Assembly: GCA_947652115.1 (NCBI GenBank)
Contig: OX393573.1
Span: 4,414,052-4,478,051 of the forward strand
Direction: 5' to 3'
Length of the DNA: 64,000 nt
From: Blastomussa wellsi
Lineage: Eukaryota > Cnidaria > Anthozoa > Scleractinia > Plerogyridae
The notes under the pieces are model-generated. The model saw only the letters and a program-made list of their open reading frames with translations, ran no database searches and had not been told where the DNA came from. The translations under genes were made by a program, and so were the position numbers. How positions within the stretch are numbered: position 1 is the stretch's first letter; the number at the start of each line of letters is the position of its first letter. Shown here piece by piece: positions 33,272-45,602 of this stretch.

Positions 33272-33564
33272 CCCGATTTTTACTAGAGACGGCCCGGATC
33301 ATCCGTCAAGACAGATTATCCGTCTAGACGGACGGTCCGTCTAGCATAAACACGGGACGAACTTTGGGACGAACTATCGGTGTGTCGTTTTACGGATTAT
33401 CCGCGATAGTCCGTGGGTCAAGACGAACTATCGCGATAAGTTGCCTGGACGGATGATCCGTTTGTTTGCCCGTATTTAGTCAGAGACCAATTATCGGACA
33501 GATTACCGTTCTCTTCCCAAATTCATCCCAGACGGACGACCCGTCTCTCGTATAAATCGGGCCA
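33272..33564. mobile_element. MITE with GGCCCGATTT ends
   Basis: GGCCCGATTTTTACTAGAGA at the left is inverted as TCTCGTATAAATCGGGCC at the right. The interior has many GACGGA/TCCGTC words in both orientations. Target duplication unclear (AAT against AGT). Confidence 0.7.
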
Positions 33565-35212
33565 GTGACTGCAATGAGAAATTATATCTTGATCACTCTT
33601 TAAAAAGGCAAGCAATCCGTACTATGATGCCTTCAATTCGCCATTGTTATCTGGACTCGAAACCAGTTGTTTTCAGTTACTTACATGCACATGTTCCCCA
33701 ACAAGTTTAAAAGTATAAAAGCAGTAAAAAACACACCCTTCAAATTATATTATATTCTTACATAAAATTTTTCCACGTGAAACTATCATCGAACTTACTC
33801 ATTCTTGCTCTCTTGTTTCAAAGATACCCCGTCTCTTCAACGAACGACCGTCAATTTTCCTTTGGCAGGCACACGAAAGAGTGCACTTTTCCAAGAACAT
33901 CCCTTGGATGAAAAAAAAAGTGTTGAATGAGAAACGTGTTAAGGATCAACACATTAATATATCATAGCCTGTGTAGCCGGCGTGATTTCATATCAATGCT
34001 CACAAAAGCGCAGCAGATTGAGTAATCAGGCCAACTTCGATTATCGCATCACGCAAGAATCTACGATGGAAAATTATCTAGGCCAACCCGTTAGTTTGTT
34101 GAAGGAACTATCTGTGACCTCATGTATTATTTTATACTGTAAAACATGCACAGCAAATTATTTTCATACCTCCTTATTCACCCATTGGAAGAAAAACACG
34201 GATGCATCACAAACCTACAGGTGTTCATATTAAACCCCTACGCCAACCTCTGTTTGCTGAAGGAAATGTCTTTGACCTCATGTATTCATATACGAATGAT
34301 GTTCACAAGGAAGAAGACACACGATCTTCAGTTTAATTTTTGAAGGTAACCCTCATGGAAAAGAAGAAAAAAACCTGTCTTTCTTTCCGCGCGCCGGGTC
34401 TTCCGCAACGCTTGGTGTTGACGCCCACGCACACACGCACCGTAACTTTCGTTTTACATGAAATGAAAAAAGAAACCCTCAGCATGAAACAGGTGACACT
34501 TAATAAGAACTGGTAAACGAAAACCGTCGATATTCTGTTTTGCGTGTCAGAAATCACGACCATCCGTGGCAAGGAATCTGTTTGATGTGAATAAAAATCG
34601 CCAACACATAATGCACATCACTGATAATCAGTCAACGCTGTGTTGCGTGACATAGCGATAACGATTGTAGCAATATTTTCGACTTTGCGTCCTTTCAAGA
34701 ATTAGACAACGAGTTAAGGCTCGAGAAGTTTCTAACATCCAATTTAAAGGCTCTTAACTTACCTTATAAGCTGTTCGACTATTAGGAACATAAAAACAAA
34801 CTATCACAAGGCCAACGCAATCGTCAAAAATTATTTATCTTTAATCCCACACATTTGCCGCGTGCTGACTCAGTTGGTTTCGATGTGTGATTGCGGTGCG
34901 TACATCACTCTCAAAAAATGCCACATCATGCGAAGGAAGAGTGAATTTTATGGACTTCAACACGATAATTACCTGATTTAAACGGAGAAATATTTGCAGA
35001 AGATTGGAAAATGACTTTGCACTTCGTTGCTTGAATATTAGAAATTCATGTCACGCGCAACCTGTCACGTGACTGAGCTTTTATGATACAAGCCTGGTAT
35101 CACTCGTGCCATTTCTTGGAATAAATGTAATAGAAATCTGTAAGAGCACTGCAACAAACCGATCAGAGTGGCGGATCACTTTTAGACCTGGATCAGTAAA
35201 TTATTCGCAAAG

Positions 35213-35370
35213 CAAACTATAAACGGCAGACTGATCCTGACGGCGAAAACGATGAAAAATAAACAAGAAAGACAAAACAGCAAAAATATTTGATATATTA
35301 GCCGTTTTATCTTTCTTGATTATTTTTCATCATTTTCGCCGTCAGGATCAGTCTACCGTTTATAGTTTAT
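35213..35370. mobile_element. foldback element
   Basis: CAAACTATAAACGGCAGACT and GATCCTGACGGCGAAAACGA at the left are inverted at the right as CGTCAGGATCAGTCTACCGT plus TTATAGTTT. Arms are about 65 bases with a loop near 50. Confidence 0.8.
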
Positions 35371-36271
35371 TTTATTTCTTGGAATACGCGGAAATAAAAG
35401 AAATTTTCACACACGGGAACTGAGCTATGTCCGGATACGTGACAAGGAAATATAGTCTGTTCTGGAAGGAATGTGTAAGCATGAGTTACACCCGGCAGGG
35501 GAGGGGGGGAGGGTTTGCTTGCACATGAAATTTGCGGGGATGCTCATCGTCTCGCTTAAGGGTATAAATTTCGGATTTTGGTCTCACTTAGGGTGTTCTG
35601 GACAAACCGCCATTATATTTAGCCGTGAAGGTTTCGTTTAGGATTGCACGCGAAGAAATATAAACATATATGTATTAATTTAGCTTGGGCCACCCCCGGA
35701 TCGGTCTCCTTTAGGGGTTCAATTCACAATTTCCGTCGAGCATCCCCGCCCCAGGAACCATCAAGTACATATTCAGTCCAACCCTTGGCTAACCCTTGAC
35801 ATGAGAATGTTTTTTTCCGAAGATGTCGGATATTTTATAGTCTAGCTATCGAATATTTCTTGAAGAACTGACAAGAGATTTCCGATGATTAGCTGATACT
35901 ATCTGTTGACATGAAAGGTCAGAATCATGGAGAGGTCATCAGACGGAATGGCTAAGTTCTATGTAATTTTTCCGTAACAAGTGCTTACATGTATAAAATA
36001 GGAACGGACAACAAATTGTTGCGTTTCAGACATTCTCATCGAAACGTTGACTTAAATGTTAAGTAATAAAGATCGATTTGATTTCGCTTAAATCGGAAGC
36101 GCTGACGAAGCAAATTATTGCCATCACGATGAATATTCATGATCATGTTACAATAACACCACAATAAAAGACCGTAGATGAACTATCATGCGCTGGTTGC
36201 AATAATTGCGAAATAAAAATGCGATTCTCACAAAGCTTCGAGAATAGAGGCAAGAACATCACTCGCCCTAC

Positions 36272-36650
36272 AAGTTAAAGCACGATCGGATTTGTCTGAT
36301 TTGCGTTCGACGGTTTAAATATGAAATTTACAAATTCAGCAAATTATATGCAAATGTACTGTCGCGAGATTGTTATAACCCAAATTCGCTTACCCGTAAA
36401 GTACCTTGTTTGGCGGTAAAGGAAACTTAAAAACTCTTCCGTGTGTGTTTGTTCGCTCGGCTGTGCCGCTCCTGTCTTGTTTATCGTTCTACTGGCAGAG
36501 AGTTTCCTGTAGTTTCAAGCCAACGAAGCATTGAACGTTCAATTGGATATCACAGATGACAACAGAATAGAACAACTGCACCGTCACGTGACCATAGCCA
36601 CAGGCGAATAATTAACTTATTGTTATTCGCGGCAAGTTTCATCGCGCCCA
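36272..36650. repeat. segmental duplication, copy 2
   Basis: Partner of 30523-30908 in the same orientation, 5.7 kb away. Contains the same GTCACGTGAC palindrome at 36583-36592. Confidence 0.85.
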
Positions 36651-37439
36651 CTTTCAACAGTTCAATATAACCTCCTTAAATATGCATATGCTGCGTCATG
36701 CCTGAGTTTTGAATAAAATCCAAGGTGTTCTTAAAATGACATACATTTATTTCATCGATAAGCAGAAGCGTGCGTCAAGTGATCGACATGCGGGTCGACA
36801 TGTGCCAAAAATGAGAGAAATGTCATCCACTTATAAATTAATTAAACAAAATCCTCCTTCTTTGTCCTATTTAGATGAAACTAAAAGACTTGTTTGACGT
36901 CTGAAACGAAAGAACGATGCAATCCAGCAAAATAGCGTTACCATGGTAACTTAAGGTGTACCTCTTATCCCCCAAAGTTCTATCGTTTCTATTCTTCCAT
37001 TCTTTTGCGTGCATAACACGTTTTTGCGTTGTGTTTCAATAATCGCGTTTCTCTCTAAGTGTTGTGTTTACTCAATTATGTCGTGCGAAAAAGCCTTTTT
37101 TAAGGTCACTACCACACTTCGAGTACCACTCGCAACTGAAAGAGTTTTTAGGTTGAGAGTTTACATACAGTGTACATAATGTTTTGTCTGGACCGTGAAT
37201 GCCAACACGTGACTGGCTGCCAAACAAATTCTCCTTCGGCAAGGCTAACCACACCAGCCGACCCGCCGGAAAAACGAGAGAATATAAACATCTTGGCAGT
37301 TTTTGAACAGACAAAAGAACAGGTCTGCTGAACCTATCGCAACTGTTTCAAACAAATATGTTTTCCTAGTCTTGCCGCTGTTTTAGGTTTCCAAAGCGAA
37401 GTTCTTGCGCGACGTGTTAAATTTTGTGTCAGAAAATTT

Positions 37440-37830
37440 TATGGATTTGCTCTTAAGGTTATTTTTCAAAACACTTGTAGGGTTAAGTCTTCCTTTCCAT
37501 ATAAAGATCGTTTTAGCCGCTCTCAAAGATCAAAAGTGGTGTACAAGGCTAATTGTTGGGACTGTGATTCCTTCTAGACCCTTCTACGTCGGTAAAACCA
37601 AACGGCGATTACATGACAGGAAGACCGAACATTTCAAGGCTCTCACACAAGATGGTCACGCCTCCGCGGTTGCTGAACGTGCCATTTCTAAGGGTCACAA
37701 CATCAAATGGGACCATTTTGAAATCCTCGAAAGTCCGACTTGCAGTGTAGAATTAAAGAAACGCTATTGATTAGTGACTTCAAACCCTCACTTAACGAAA
37801 ATGTTGTAAGTGAGAAGCTTAATTTCTACC
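37440..37830 (+). mobile_element. Penelope-like element GIY-YIG fragment
   Basis: The frame holds FYVGKTKRRLHDRKTEHFKA, a GIY-YIG endonuclease signature of Penelope-like elements. It is preceded in another frame by a zinc-binding-like VVYKANCWDCDSF and followed in a third frame by IKETLLISDFKPSLNENVV, a typical C-terminus. Two frame breaks make it inactive. It is a different lineage from the copies at 43555 and 49975. Confidence 0.75.
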
Positions 37831-38645
37831 ATTAGTATCAACTATCGGAAGTATCAATTTTGTGATTGTTTTTAGCTAGTCGCCAGTGCCTCGCTTCATT
37901 TTTGCATTTTTAAAATGTTTGTAACAGTTATAACCGTCACTTCTGATGATGTATGTTTCTAAAAGTTTTACCATACGTTGTCTATTGTTAACGTTTGTAA
38001 CCGCCGTTTGTTTTCTTTTTCTTCTAAAGTTGAAACTGCTGAATATTTAAGGTTAAGATTTATACTAGAGGTAGATTGTTTTATGTTTATTCACCTCTCA
38101 ATTTCCACCTTCATAATTTTGCTTCCAATGTTTTTTATAAGCTCGTAAGTTCGCACATTTGGACTAAAATTATGCCATGAATATATCATGGCCGTCCTTG
38201 CTAACACTGACCATCTCAAGGTGCTGACCAAAAGAGGGCTCTGGGAACGAGATTGGAAAACCTCGAGAAATCGTGGCGTTGTGCGCTTGCGCGGTGCGTT
38301 TTGCCGTGGTGTCCGCCAACCTCATCCCAAGGCCGCTTTGGCTGTGAACGGACAGCTTAAAAGGATGGATTTGTTGCCCACTATTTCGTTTAGACAAAAC
38401 TAACCTTCTTCGGGGGCTGAGAAAGCTAAGCAAAATGGAAATAAAATGATAGTGATGCTAATGAAAAGATGAAAACTACAAAGGTAAAAAGGCATAAATG
38501 TGAAACAACGTTACCATGGTAATATTTTAGAGGTATCGGTACAAACGTACACCCACATTTGGCGTGTGAATACTTTTCCAGTATTTGGCAAGGCGAGAAA
38601 TTTAGCATAACGGATCGTAGCCGCATGCCGCCGTAACCGCATTTC

Positions 38646-38775
38646 TAGCCTGCGTGGCCGGCGGGATTTGAGGGTGCGAGCTACTCACTCAATCTCTCCA
38701 CGGTTTTACCGCTCCGACGACGGCCTCCCTAAAAACAAAGCACTTCGCCGCGAATCCCGCCAGCTACACAGACTA
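38646..38775. mobile_element. MITE with a perfect 9-bp target duplication
   Basis: Begins TAGCCTGCGTGGCCGGCGGG and ends CCCGCCAGCTACACAGACTA, flanked on both sides by CCGCATTTC (38637-38645 and 38776-38784). TAG...CTA termini and duplication length match the elements at 15477 and 57850. Confidence 0.85.
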
Positions 38776-41395
38776 CCGCATTTCAGACGGGCCGTTTTTC
38801 ATGCAAAACGCTCCACTCTGCTCACAATTTGATCCGGTTTCTTTTGCATTCTGTAAAAGAACATCGAATTTGTTGCAACAAAAATGAGACGTAACATGGC
38901 CCCTGCTGGCCTCCTCTTGTTTCAGCGCCGATTTATTTCTCTGATTAAGGCGGCATTCTACCTGAAAGCCGTTTTCCCGTCATTTAAAGTGGGTTTAAAG
39001 CACATATCTTGTTTGCGTTTCAAGGAATGCCAAAACCCTTCATTCATCTCACCAGTGAATCTTTTGTAACTTTTTGGATGATTTTTGGGTATATTTGGAA
39101 GGAGGGAGTTTTTCTTTAAGGAGGAGGAAAATTTGGAGGAATATGAAGATACAATAGAGTTTGAAAATTAGAATTTTGAAATTTAAAATTAGAATATGCT
39201 CACCCAAACAGTCGCTCTACCGGGCTGGTTGCTCTTGGGTGGGGGTCAACTGTCTGTGGGTGTTTCAAAACAAATTTTCGTCCTTATATACCTACTCTAA
39301 ACCTCTCAAAATTTCATTGAAATTCAGGTAAAACCCCGCCTTAATAAGGTATTCTTGATTATAATAATAACAATCTTCCAAATAAGGTCAATAGGCGACA
39401 AATTTCACTTTTCAAGCAAAATTACAGATAAATGCCAGGTGGTGTAGAACATTCTTTCAGACTGTAGACTTTCATAATCTCCATGCAACCCACTCTATTT
39501 TTCAATGTACTCATTTTTACAAAGTTTCCTCAAGTTGCATTGCGTCAGTCCACAATAAATTAACTAAATTATCTGCTTTTTAATTTTTTCAGTACTGTGA
39601 TCAACCCCTAAAGTTAGGAATACCTAATCTGCAGAACAGGCGGTTTAGGGGGCGTAAAACGCAAACCGCCTCTTCTACAGGCAAAGGAAATCTGGCGATA
39701 GCGCCGGCTTCGAAACGAATTCTGCAATGCGTGACCATTTCAGAATGAAACGTCGCGGTCACGAGCGTTCATCCCAACGAACACAGAAAAGCAAAGTAAA
39801 TATAATTTTTTTCAGTATTTACACAAGGGCTCCATCTTCCGGAAACGCTCGATCAAGACCCCTAGCCCTACGGTACTTGCATTGGATAAGAGATGATCAG
39901 TAATTCAAGCAAGTTCATATCTCCAAGGAACCATGTATTATTTTGTTTTTTAATCATAACTATAAGAAAATTGGTGACAGTATTTTCAGTAAAATGTAAG
40001 AAAATTCTCGAATCTGATTGGTTTTTAGCCCTCCTTATTTTTCATCAAATTGGAGCGCGCGCAGCGAAAGTGTCCAACCACAAACTGTCCAATAACAAGG
40101 TGTCCAATTATGACTGAATACTCCTTGATAGTCTTAGAACGTTCAGTTTCAAAAGTTGCTTTTTATCATAGTGTTGATAAATCGTCAACAGGTTTCACTT
40201 CGCCTACGTTTTTCTCGAATTTTGTTATGGCTGGTAATGCGTGTACTCATACTCGTGATCAACCAAATAGGACTCCCGCGACGAATCCGTCCGATTGGAC
40301 TCCGCTCAGAACATATTGGTAGTTAACGATTTTCCGAAGCTTTCCGAAGATTTTCGAATGTTGTCCGAGGTCACACGAACGCTTCTGAACACTCCCCGAA
40401 AATGTCCGAAGGTGACCGAAGATTTCTGAAGTTTGACGAAGATATCCGAGGAAGATTCGAACATGTTTCGACTATACCAACAAATTTCAGCACAAAAATG
40501 GGTCAAGTAGGTATCAAACATGAAGTCATCGATATCATTACACGTAACATTATCATAATTTTCCGTTTTCTCGGTTACTGTTTTCCAGAACTGGAAATCC
40601 TTAGATAACTACACAGATTATATTACAAATATAGGTCATGCATTTTCTAGGATTCCAGTGGAAAATCATGAAAAAATCATAACAAAATTGTCATTTTTAG
40701 GGGCTTAGCTTGATTCAGTGACCGTGTTAATTGTTGAATCAGAACCCACATTCGGGATTTGTTTCATGTTGCCATCGCCATATCGGATCTCCCAAGACAA
40801 ACTCCGCGAGATAATTATGCGATTTTCACCTGTGCACTGACGTCAAAGAAATAAGCGCATTGCTCATTTATTACGTCTTCCAGCCAGTTTGCATCTCGTC
40901 AACTTAAAACTAATGCAATAGAGTTGATTGGGCATTAGGCATTTTACCTTACATGTGACATCCTTAGTCTTCAATTACTTACCTTTTGAGATCGTGATTC
41001 TGAAAAGATTTGCTTACCGATCGCCTCGAACATCCACCAGTGTTGCTAAGCTAGCAGAATAGCCACAGCCACGGCAGGAAGAATGATCGTCAACAAACGA
41101 TGTAGCTCCACAGCTTGTCACGCTTGTTTATATACACGGTTGTCAAGCTTGTAGCTATACTTTCGAAAGAGCGGTGTGGAATGCGGACTGTTTGTGACCA
41201 AATGACCGCCCACGTGACCAATTGTCTAGCGGAAATTGTCGGCAAGACTGAAATAGGCTTTTTAGATTTAGATTTTTAACTTTTTATTTGCGATTTACCC
41301 TTTCAAGAGTGTTTTAATTTTTATTTTCCATCTATTGAATAAAGTATTGTATTGTATTGTATAAGTATTTTCGGTTCCATGATTCGAGGCCCGGT

Positions 41396-41612
41396 CATTC
41401 TCGTTCCCAGAGCCCATGATCCTTCTGGTCTGCGTCAGGGATCGAGGCGTCACGACGGCCGCCCAAAATTTTGAGCACGCGCAGAGTACTCGTTCTGCAA
41501 TTTTCAGCCAATCAGATTGGTCAGATTTGACAATAAGTTCGTTAATCGCGGACTTCCGGCGTGGGGAGAGGCTTCCTGACCAGAAGGATCGTGGGCTCTG
41601 GGGACAAGAATG
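41396..41612. mobile_element. MITE, CTCGTCCCCAGAGGCC family, diverged copy
   Basis: CATTCTCGTTCCCAGAGCCC at the left, inverted as GGGCTCTGGGGACAAGAATG at the right. The middle contains the family GCGCAGAGTACTCG word. Confidence 0.75.
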
Positions 41613-41756
41613 CGGCGCGTTCGATAAAATGACGTGCGATTAAACTGTAAGAACGTGACAACATGTTGTCTTCCTGTTTGGAAAGATCTCTGAGAAAAAC
41701 AGGATACGATATGAATTTAGACTGCATCCATCTTAGCAATTTTTTGGAGTTTATAC

Positions 41757-41890
41757 GCCAGGCGTAGTCAATCGATAAACCGATAATCGATATCAATCGA
41801 TAGCAGTAGATAACAATCGAAGACTGATATCGATTTCCGATACGACTCGATAGAAATCGATAAAGAAATAAAGTTGTGAGTTCGATTTAA
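41757..41890. repeat. ATCGAT cluster, second location
   Basis: GCCAGGCGTAGTCAATCGATA opens a run of CGATA/TATCG words, including AATCGATATCAATCGATAG, ending at AAAGAAATAAAGTTGTGAG, which is the reverse of a block near 29310. Confidence 0.7.
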
Positions 41891-42886
41891 ATCAGTTCTC
41901 TCGAGCTTTCTCGGCACATTTCCTGAAGTACGTACGCACCACGTAATATTTTCAATGTTAGGAAGTGTGATGTATGTGTCCACAGGCTCAACTGATAAGG
42001 TTTCAGAATTCTTAATCGTGCGTTCAGTGCATTTTACACACACTCTTGAGTTCTCGCATTCTGGATAAACGAAGCGAAGTATAAATGCGATATTTGCCCA
42101 CCTGAATTTCAGCAATTTAAAGTCAGGTCATCCGCTGTAAAATAGCATATGTTGTTCTGTAATTCACGAACAATTAAAGGCTACAAAAGCGATAATTTTG
42201 CACATGATAATTTCTCATGTAAATTTTCTTTGAATGCGGAAATTTCCTTTGAATGCGGAATTAGTGCAGTAAAATTATCATCGCATTTATCTTGCATTTA
42301 TTTAGTATGCCGGGTTGTGGTCATCGCATTGACGTTGGACGTCTTGGCCTGGCGACAGGCCAGTCACATGGTACAAACAAAGTAACACCTCTAATAAATT
42401 AATATTAATAAATTGAAATAAATAAGTTAATCGCCTTTGTGAATTTAGAAGTGTTGGTGTTGTTTAGGAGGAGGAAAACCGGTGAAAAACTCTCGGAGCC
42501 AAGGACTCGAGCCAGGGACACATTGATACATCTCTGTTCCCTGCTGGTGGGTAAATAATGCGCTGGATATAAAGTCACTTTTGTCTAAACGTGAGCAGCG
42601 CGCTGCTATCAAGTGACTGAGTCGTGCAAAGTTGCCAACAGTAAGACGTGACACTGCAGTAGAAGTCAATTTTCTTAGAAGTATCACTTTCAAAGTCGCA
42701 TTTCATAAAAAAAAAGTATGCGTTCAAACTTAAAGCTGTTAGCAGTTCGCTACCCTTTGATAAAATATATAAAAATGAATTGAAATTTCTAGAATTGCCT
42801 ACGGCTACATATTATTTGACATTATTAAGACTATAAGGTATGTTTAGTATTGAACAAGGCAAGCCAACCGTCCTTCCATAAGATAA

Positions 42887-43230
42887 TTAGGGAGATTGAG
42901 ATACCACGACGGCGACGTCGTGGGCAACGTCGATAAAAAAATGAGTTTATATTTTACCTACATATCGCGCGGTACCCTAAAGTCATCTACTTTGTTTGTC
43001 ACTGTCAAAGCTATCACGAAACTGAATCTATGTCAACGATAAATTCGAAATAAAAATGAGAAAATGAACCGTCCTGGCTCACGTTCTCCACACAACACAG
43101 AATCTGGTCATTTCACGTTGGTGTTTTGCAGAGGACGGCGAAGAAATGTACCAAGAATTATAACGCACGTGTAAAGCCACTGTTCATTTAGTGACGTTGC
43201 GTTGCCGTCGTGTTTTCTTAAGCTCCCTAA
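42887..43230. mobile_element. PIF/Harbinger-like MITE with TAA target duplication
   Basis: Begins TTAGGGAGATTGAGATACCA and ends TTTTCTTAAGCTCCCTAA, flanked by TAA at 42884-42886 and 43231-43233. Inner arms ACGACGGCGACG and CGTTGCCGTCGT also pair. Confidence 0.8.
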
Positions 43231-43554
43231 TAAAGGCAGTACTGAAGCACAGTTGATTTATCAACCAACATTTCGCACACATTTTGCCGCTGGAAAAGTT
43301 TAAAAAAATATAGCTGCCACGACGGATCCGGCATTAGTAAGTATTGTATCGACTGTATCCCCGTTTGACGTCATGAGCCCCTTGTTCTGCAATAAAGAAA
43401 GGGAGTCGTTGGGCGACAATTTCCAGTTCATCCCAACTGCATGGAGAAATCTCAAAACAAGCCGGGGGATTTGAAACCTGGAGATTATTGAAACCAGACA
43501 TATTGCAACAAATCTAAATCAAGCTGATTTTCGACGGCAATCACGGTCCATTTG

Positions 43555-44080
43555 AAGGTAGTCTCCCACGCAGACGTCCTTTGGGCTTCGTCACGCGTTC
43601 CTTCCCCACGGACAACGCCCTTGGCAACGCCGGCTTGTTTTTGAAAGTATAGTTTTGGTTTTATCAACTGGGTTGATAATGTGAATTGGCCACCGTAAAG
43701 AGATTCGTGAGCTGACGTTTCGAGCGTTAGCCCTTCGTCGGAGCGAATCAAGGAATTGTGGGTCGTGTGTTTTTTATATACAGAAAGATGGAGCTTTGCT
43801 ATTGGCTGGTGCCTGGTAACGTGAAAACAACGGAATAAATTAGTTGAATGAAAAACGTTCGTTGATACCGTTAGGATTAAGAGTGCCGATTTGGAAAAAA
43901 TTTTGTTCTTGAGTTTTGCGGCTTTCCGTGTTTCCTTGGTGAAGGGAAAGGCCGCAGACTGCCATATGTTGCTTAGAATGATTTGGGCGATTGAAGTGTC
44001 TCGCGACCGGTCTCGATGCATGCAAATTATTTTTCTTTAGAAACTTACCCCCTCTATTCATTTGTTTTTGAAAGCACAAC
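43555..44080 (-). mobile_element. Penelope-like element 3' end
   Basis: On the minus strand the frame reads SRPVARHFNRPNHSKQHMAV then CGLSLHQGNTESRKT, the tail of a Penelope-like GIY-YIG domain, followed by a 3' region with GAGCGTTAGCCCTTCGTCGG (plus strand). The fuller copy at 49975-50450 confirms the identity. Confidence 0.75.
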
Positions 44081-44159
44081 CAACGAGCAAGTAACACATC
44101 CGACTCCTTTCGTATTCTTTCATATTCCTGTGTAAATTAACTAATTTTCATTTTCTTCG

Positions 44160-44335
44160 TCATTAGCCTACGTCACGGTATTTTAATAGTTTGCTAAGGA
44201 AGAAAAACACCAAAGGAGTGATACTAAACCAAAAAGGAACAAGGATGGCTGTAGAGGGAGCAGATTTAAACGGATGGAAATGACGATTTGAAAAATTTAG
44301 GCTAAAATTTTCAATGTGCAGGAATGATGACGTAG
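44160..44335. repeat. interspersed repeat, copy 1
   Basis: GCTAAGGAAGAAAAACACCA, AAAAGGAACAAGGATGGCTG and GAAAAATTTAGGCTAAA also occur in this order at 63535-63690, both near a GACGTAG word. Family unknown. Confidence 0.6.
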
Positions 44336-44482
44336 ATCCTTTAATGGATTCCTGTTATATATACTTGTACGTAGTGTTGTAGCACCACTCGGATTCTTTT
44401 CGGCTTCCTCAGCCAAGTCCCTTGGCGTTCTCGGATCAAGGGAGTCTGGGCTCTATCGTGTGTGATGATACCGGTTTCTGAA

Positions 44483-44712
44483 CATTCTCGTCCCAGAGGC
44501 CGCGATCCTTTTGGTCAGCACCAAGAATCACGACCTCTGGCCGTGTCCAAAACCGGAAGTCCGCGAATCACGGACTCATTATCGAATCTGACAATTCTGA
44601 TTGGCTGAAAACTACAGAACGAGTACTCTGCGCATGCTCACAAGCTGGGAGTGGCCAGGTCTCGATTCCTTGGTGCTGACCAAAAGGATCGCGGCCTCTG
44701 GGGACGAGAATG
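44483..44712. mobile_element. MITE, CTCGTCCCCAGAGGCC family, best-preserved copy
   Basis: Termini CATTCTCGTCCC and GGGGACGAGAATG pair exactly at the ends. The interior is almost the same as 7148-7374, including CGGAAGTCCGCGAATCACGG. Confidence 0.85.
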
Positions 44713-45602
44713 GTTACTGAAGGGTTCCACCCAAGCTCTCGCCCACTCCGGTCAAGGGCTTTTGTCGGTACGTAGTTCCACATCCATTAACTCAAGGTAT
44801 ACCTCAGTTTTAACGCAATTTTTTACTTTAAATTCACACAGCATACACTGACAGTTGCGTGTATAACACTTACATTATTTTACAGCATAGAAGTTTATTT
44901 CTTCGTTGAGACCTTGGTTTTCCTGCATATGAACCATTCCACTCAAGTTAAATTCAATATAAGATGATTGATATTAGTTAATTTAAGGCCTTAAACAGTA
45001 CGATTCACATATGACATATTTACAAACACTAGATAAGATACCGTCCTTTACCAAAAATGGCATCTTTGTAGGTCATCGTCACGAATTCAACAAAAATCCT
45101 CTTCAGTTAACGAATTCAACAATTTTCCAATTATTTAGTTAATCAAAATTGGGATATTTCAGTTGCATAATAGATTTACCTATTATTACCAATTTACTGA
45201 TGAGGCGAGGCTGTCTAGACGGCAGAATCATAGAGCCGCATTCCTATATCTTCGTAATGCGCAAGGGACTTTCTATTTTCATATTTGGGTGTAATTAATA
45301 CCTCTTATTCGGGCAGCGAGGGTTTCATCTATTGTGCTGAATGTGTTTAGGGGTAGTAGAACGGGCACTTTCGCCCTGCCGCAAGGAATTTAGCAAACAA
45401 CCAAAATGGCAACCCCGATTGCGGCTCATTTTGTTCAATTTTATATAGATAACTTGAAACGCAACCGCAATCTGAGTTTTGTTCAGACGTATTTTACCAC
45501 GTTAGCAGCTGTTTGTGGTACAAATAAACTTTAATTTAGGAACACTGGCCATTTGTTTTGTTTCTAAGCAACAACGCTGACCAAAAAGTAATCACTGTGG
45601 GC

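Larger units (their letters stand above)
28472..37439. other. gene-poor repeat region
   Basis: Nine kilobases without a confident gene. Contents: an ATCGAT-rich array (28800-29370), one half of a segmental duplication (30523-30908, other half 36272-36650), several MITEs (31581-31662, 32624-33031, 33272-33564, 35213-35370) and many short open frames without family resemblance. Missing 5' exons of the PARP-like gene could lie here but I cannot identify any. Confidence 0.5.
37831..43554. other. gene-free spacer
   Basis: No convincing coding region. Holds MITEs at 38646-38775, 41396-41612 and 42887-43230, a stretch of TCCGAAG words (40330-40460, echoed in reverse at 60655-60800), and an ATCGAT cluster (41757-41890). 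Confidence 0.5.

Noticed and set aside
43485..44021. 178-residue minus-strand frame as a host gene
   Set aside because: It is the Penelope-like element 3' end; the same block occurs at 49975-50450 and 8283-8497.
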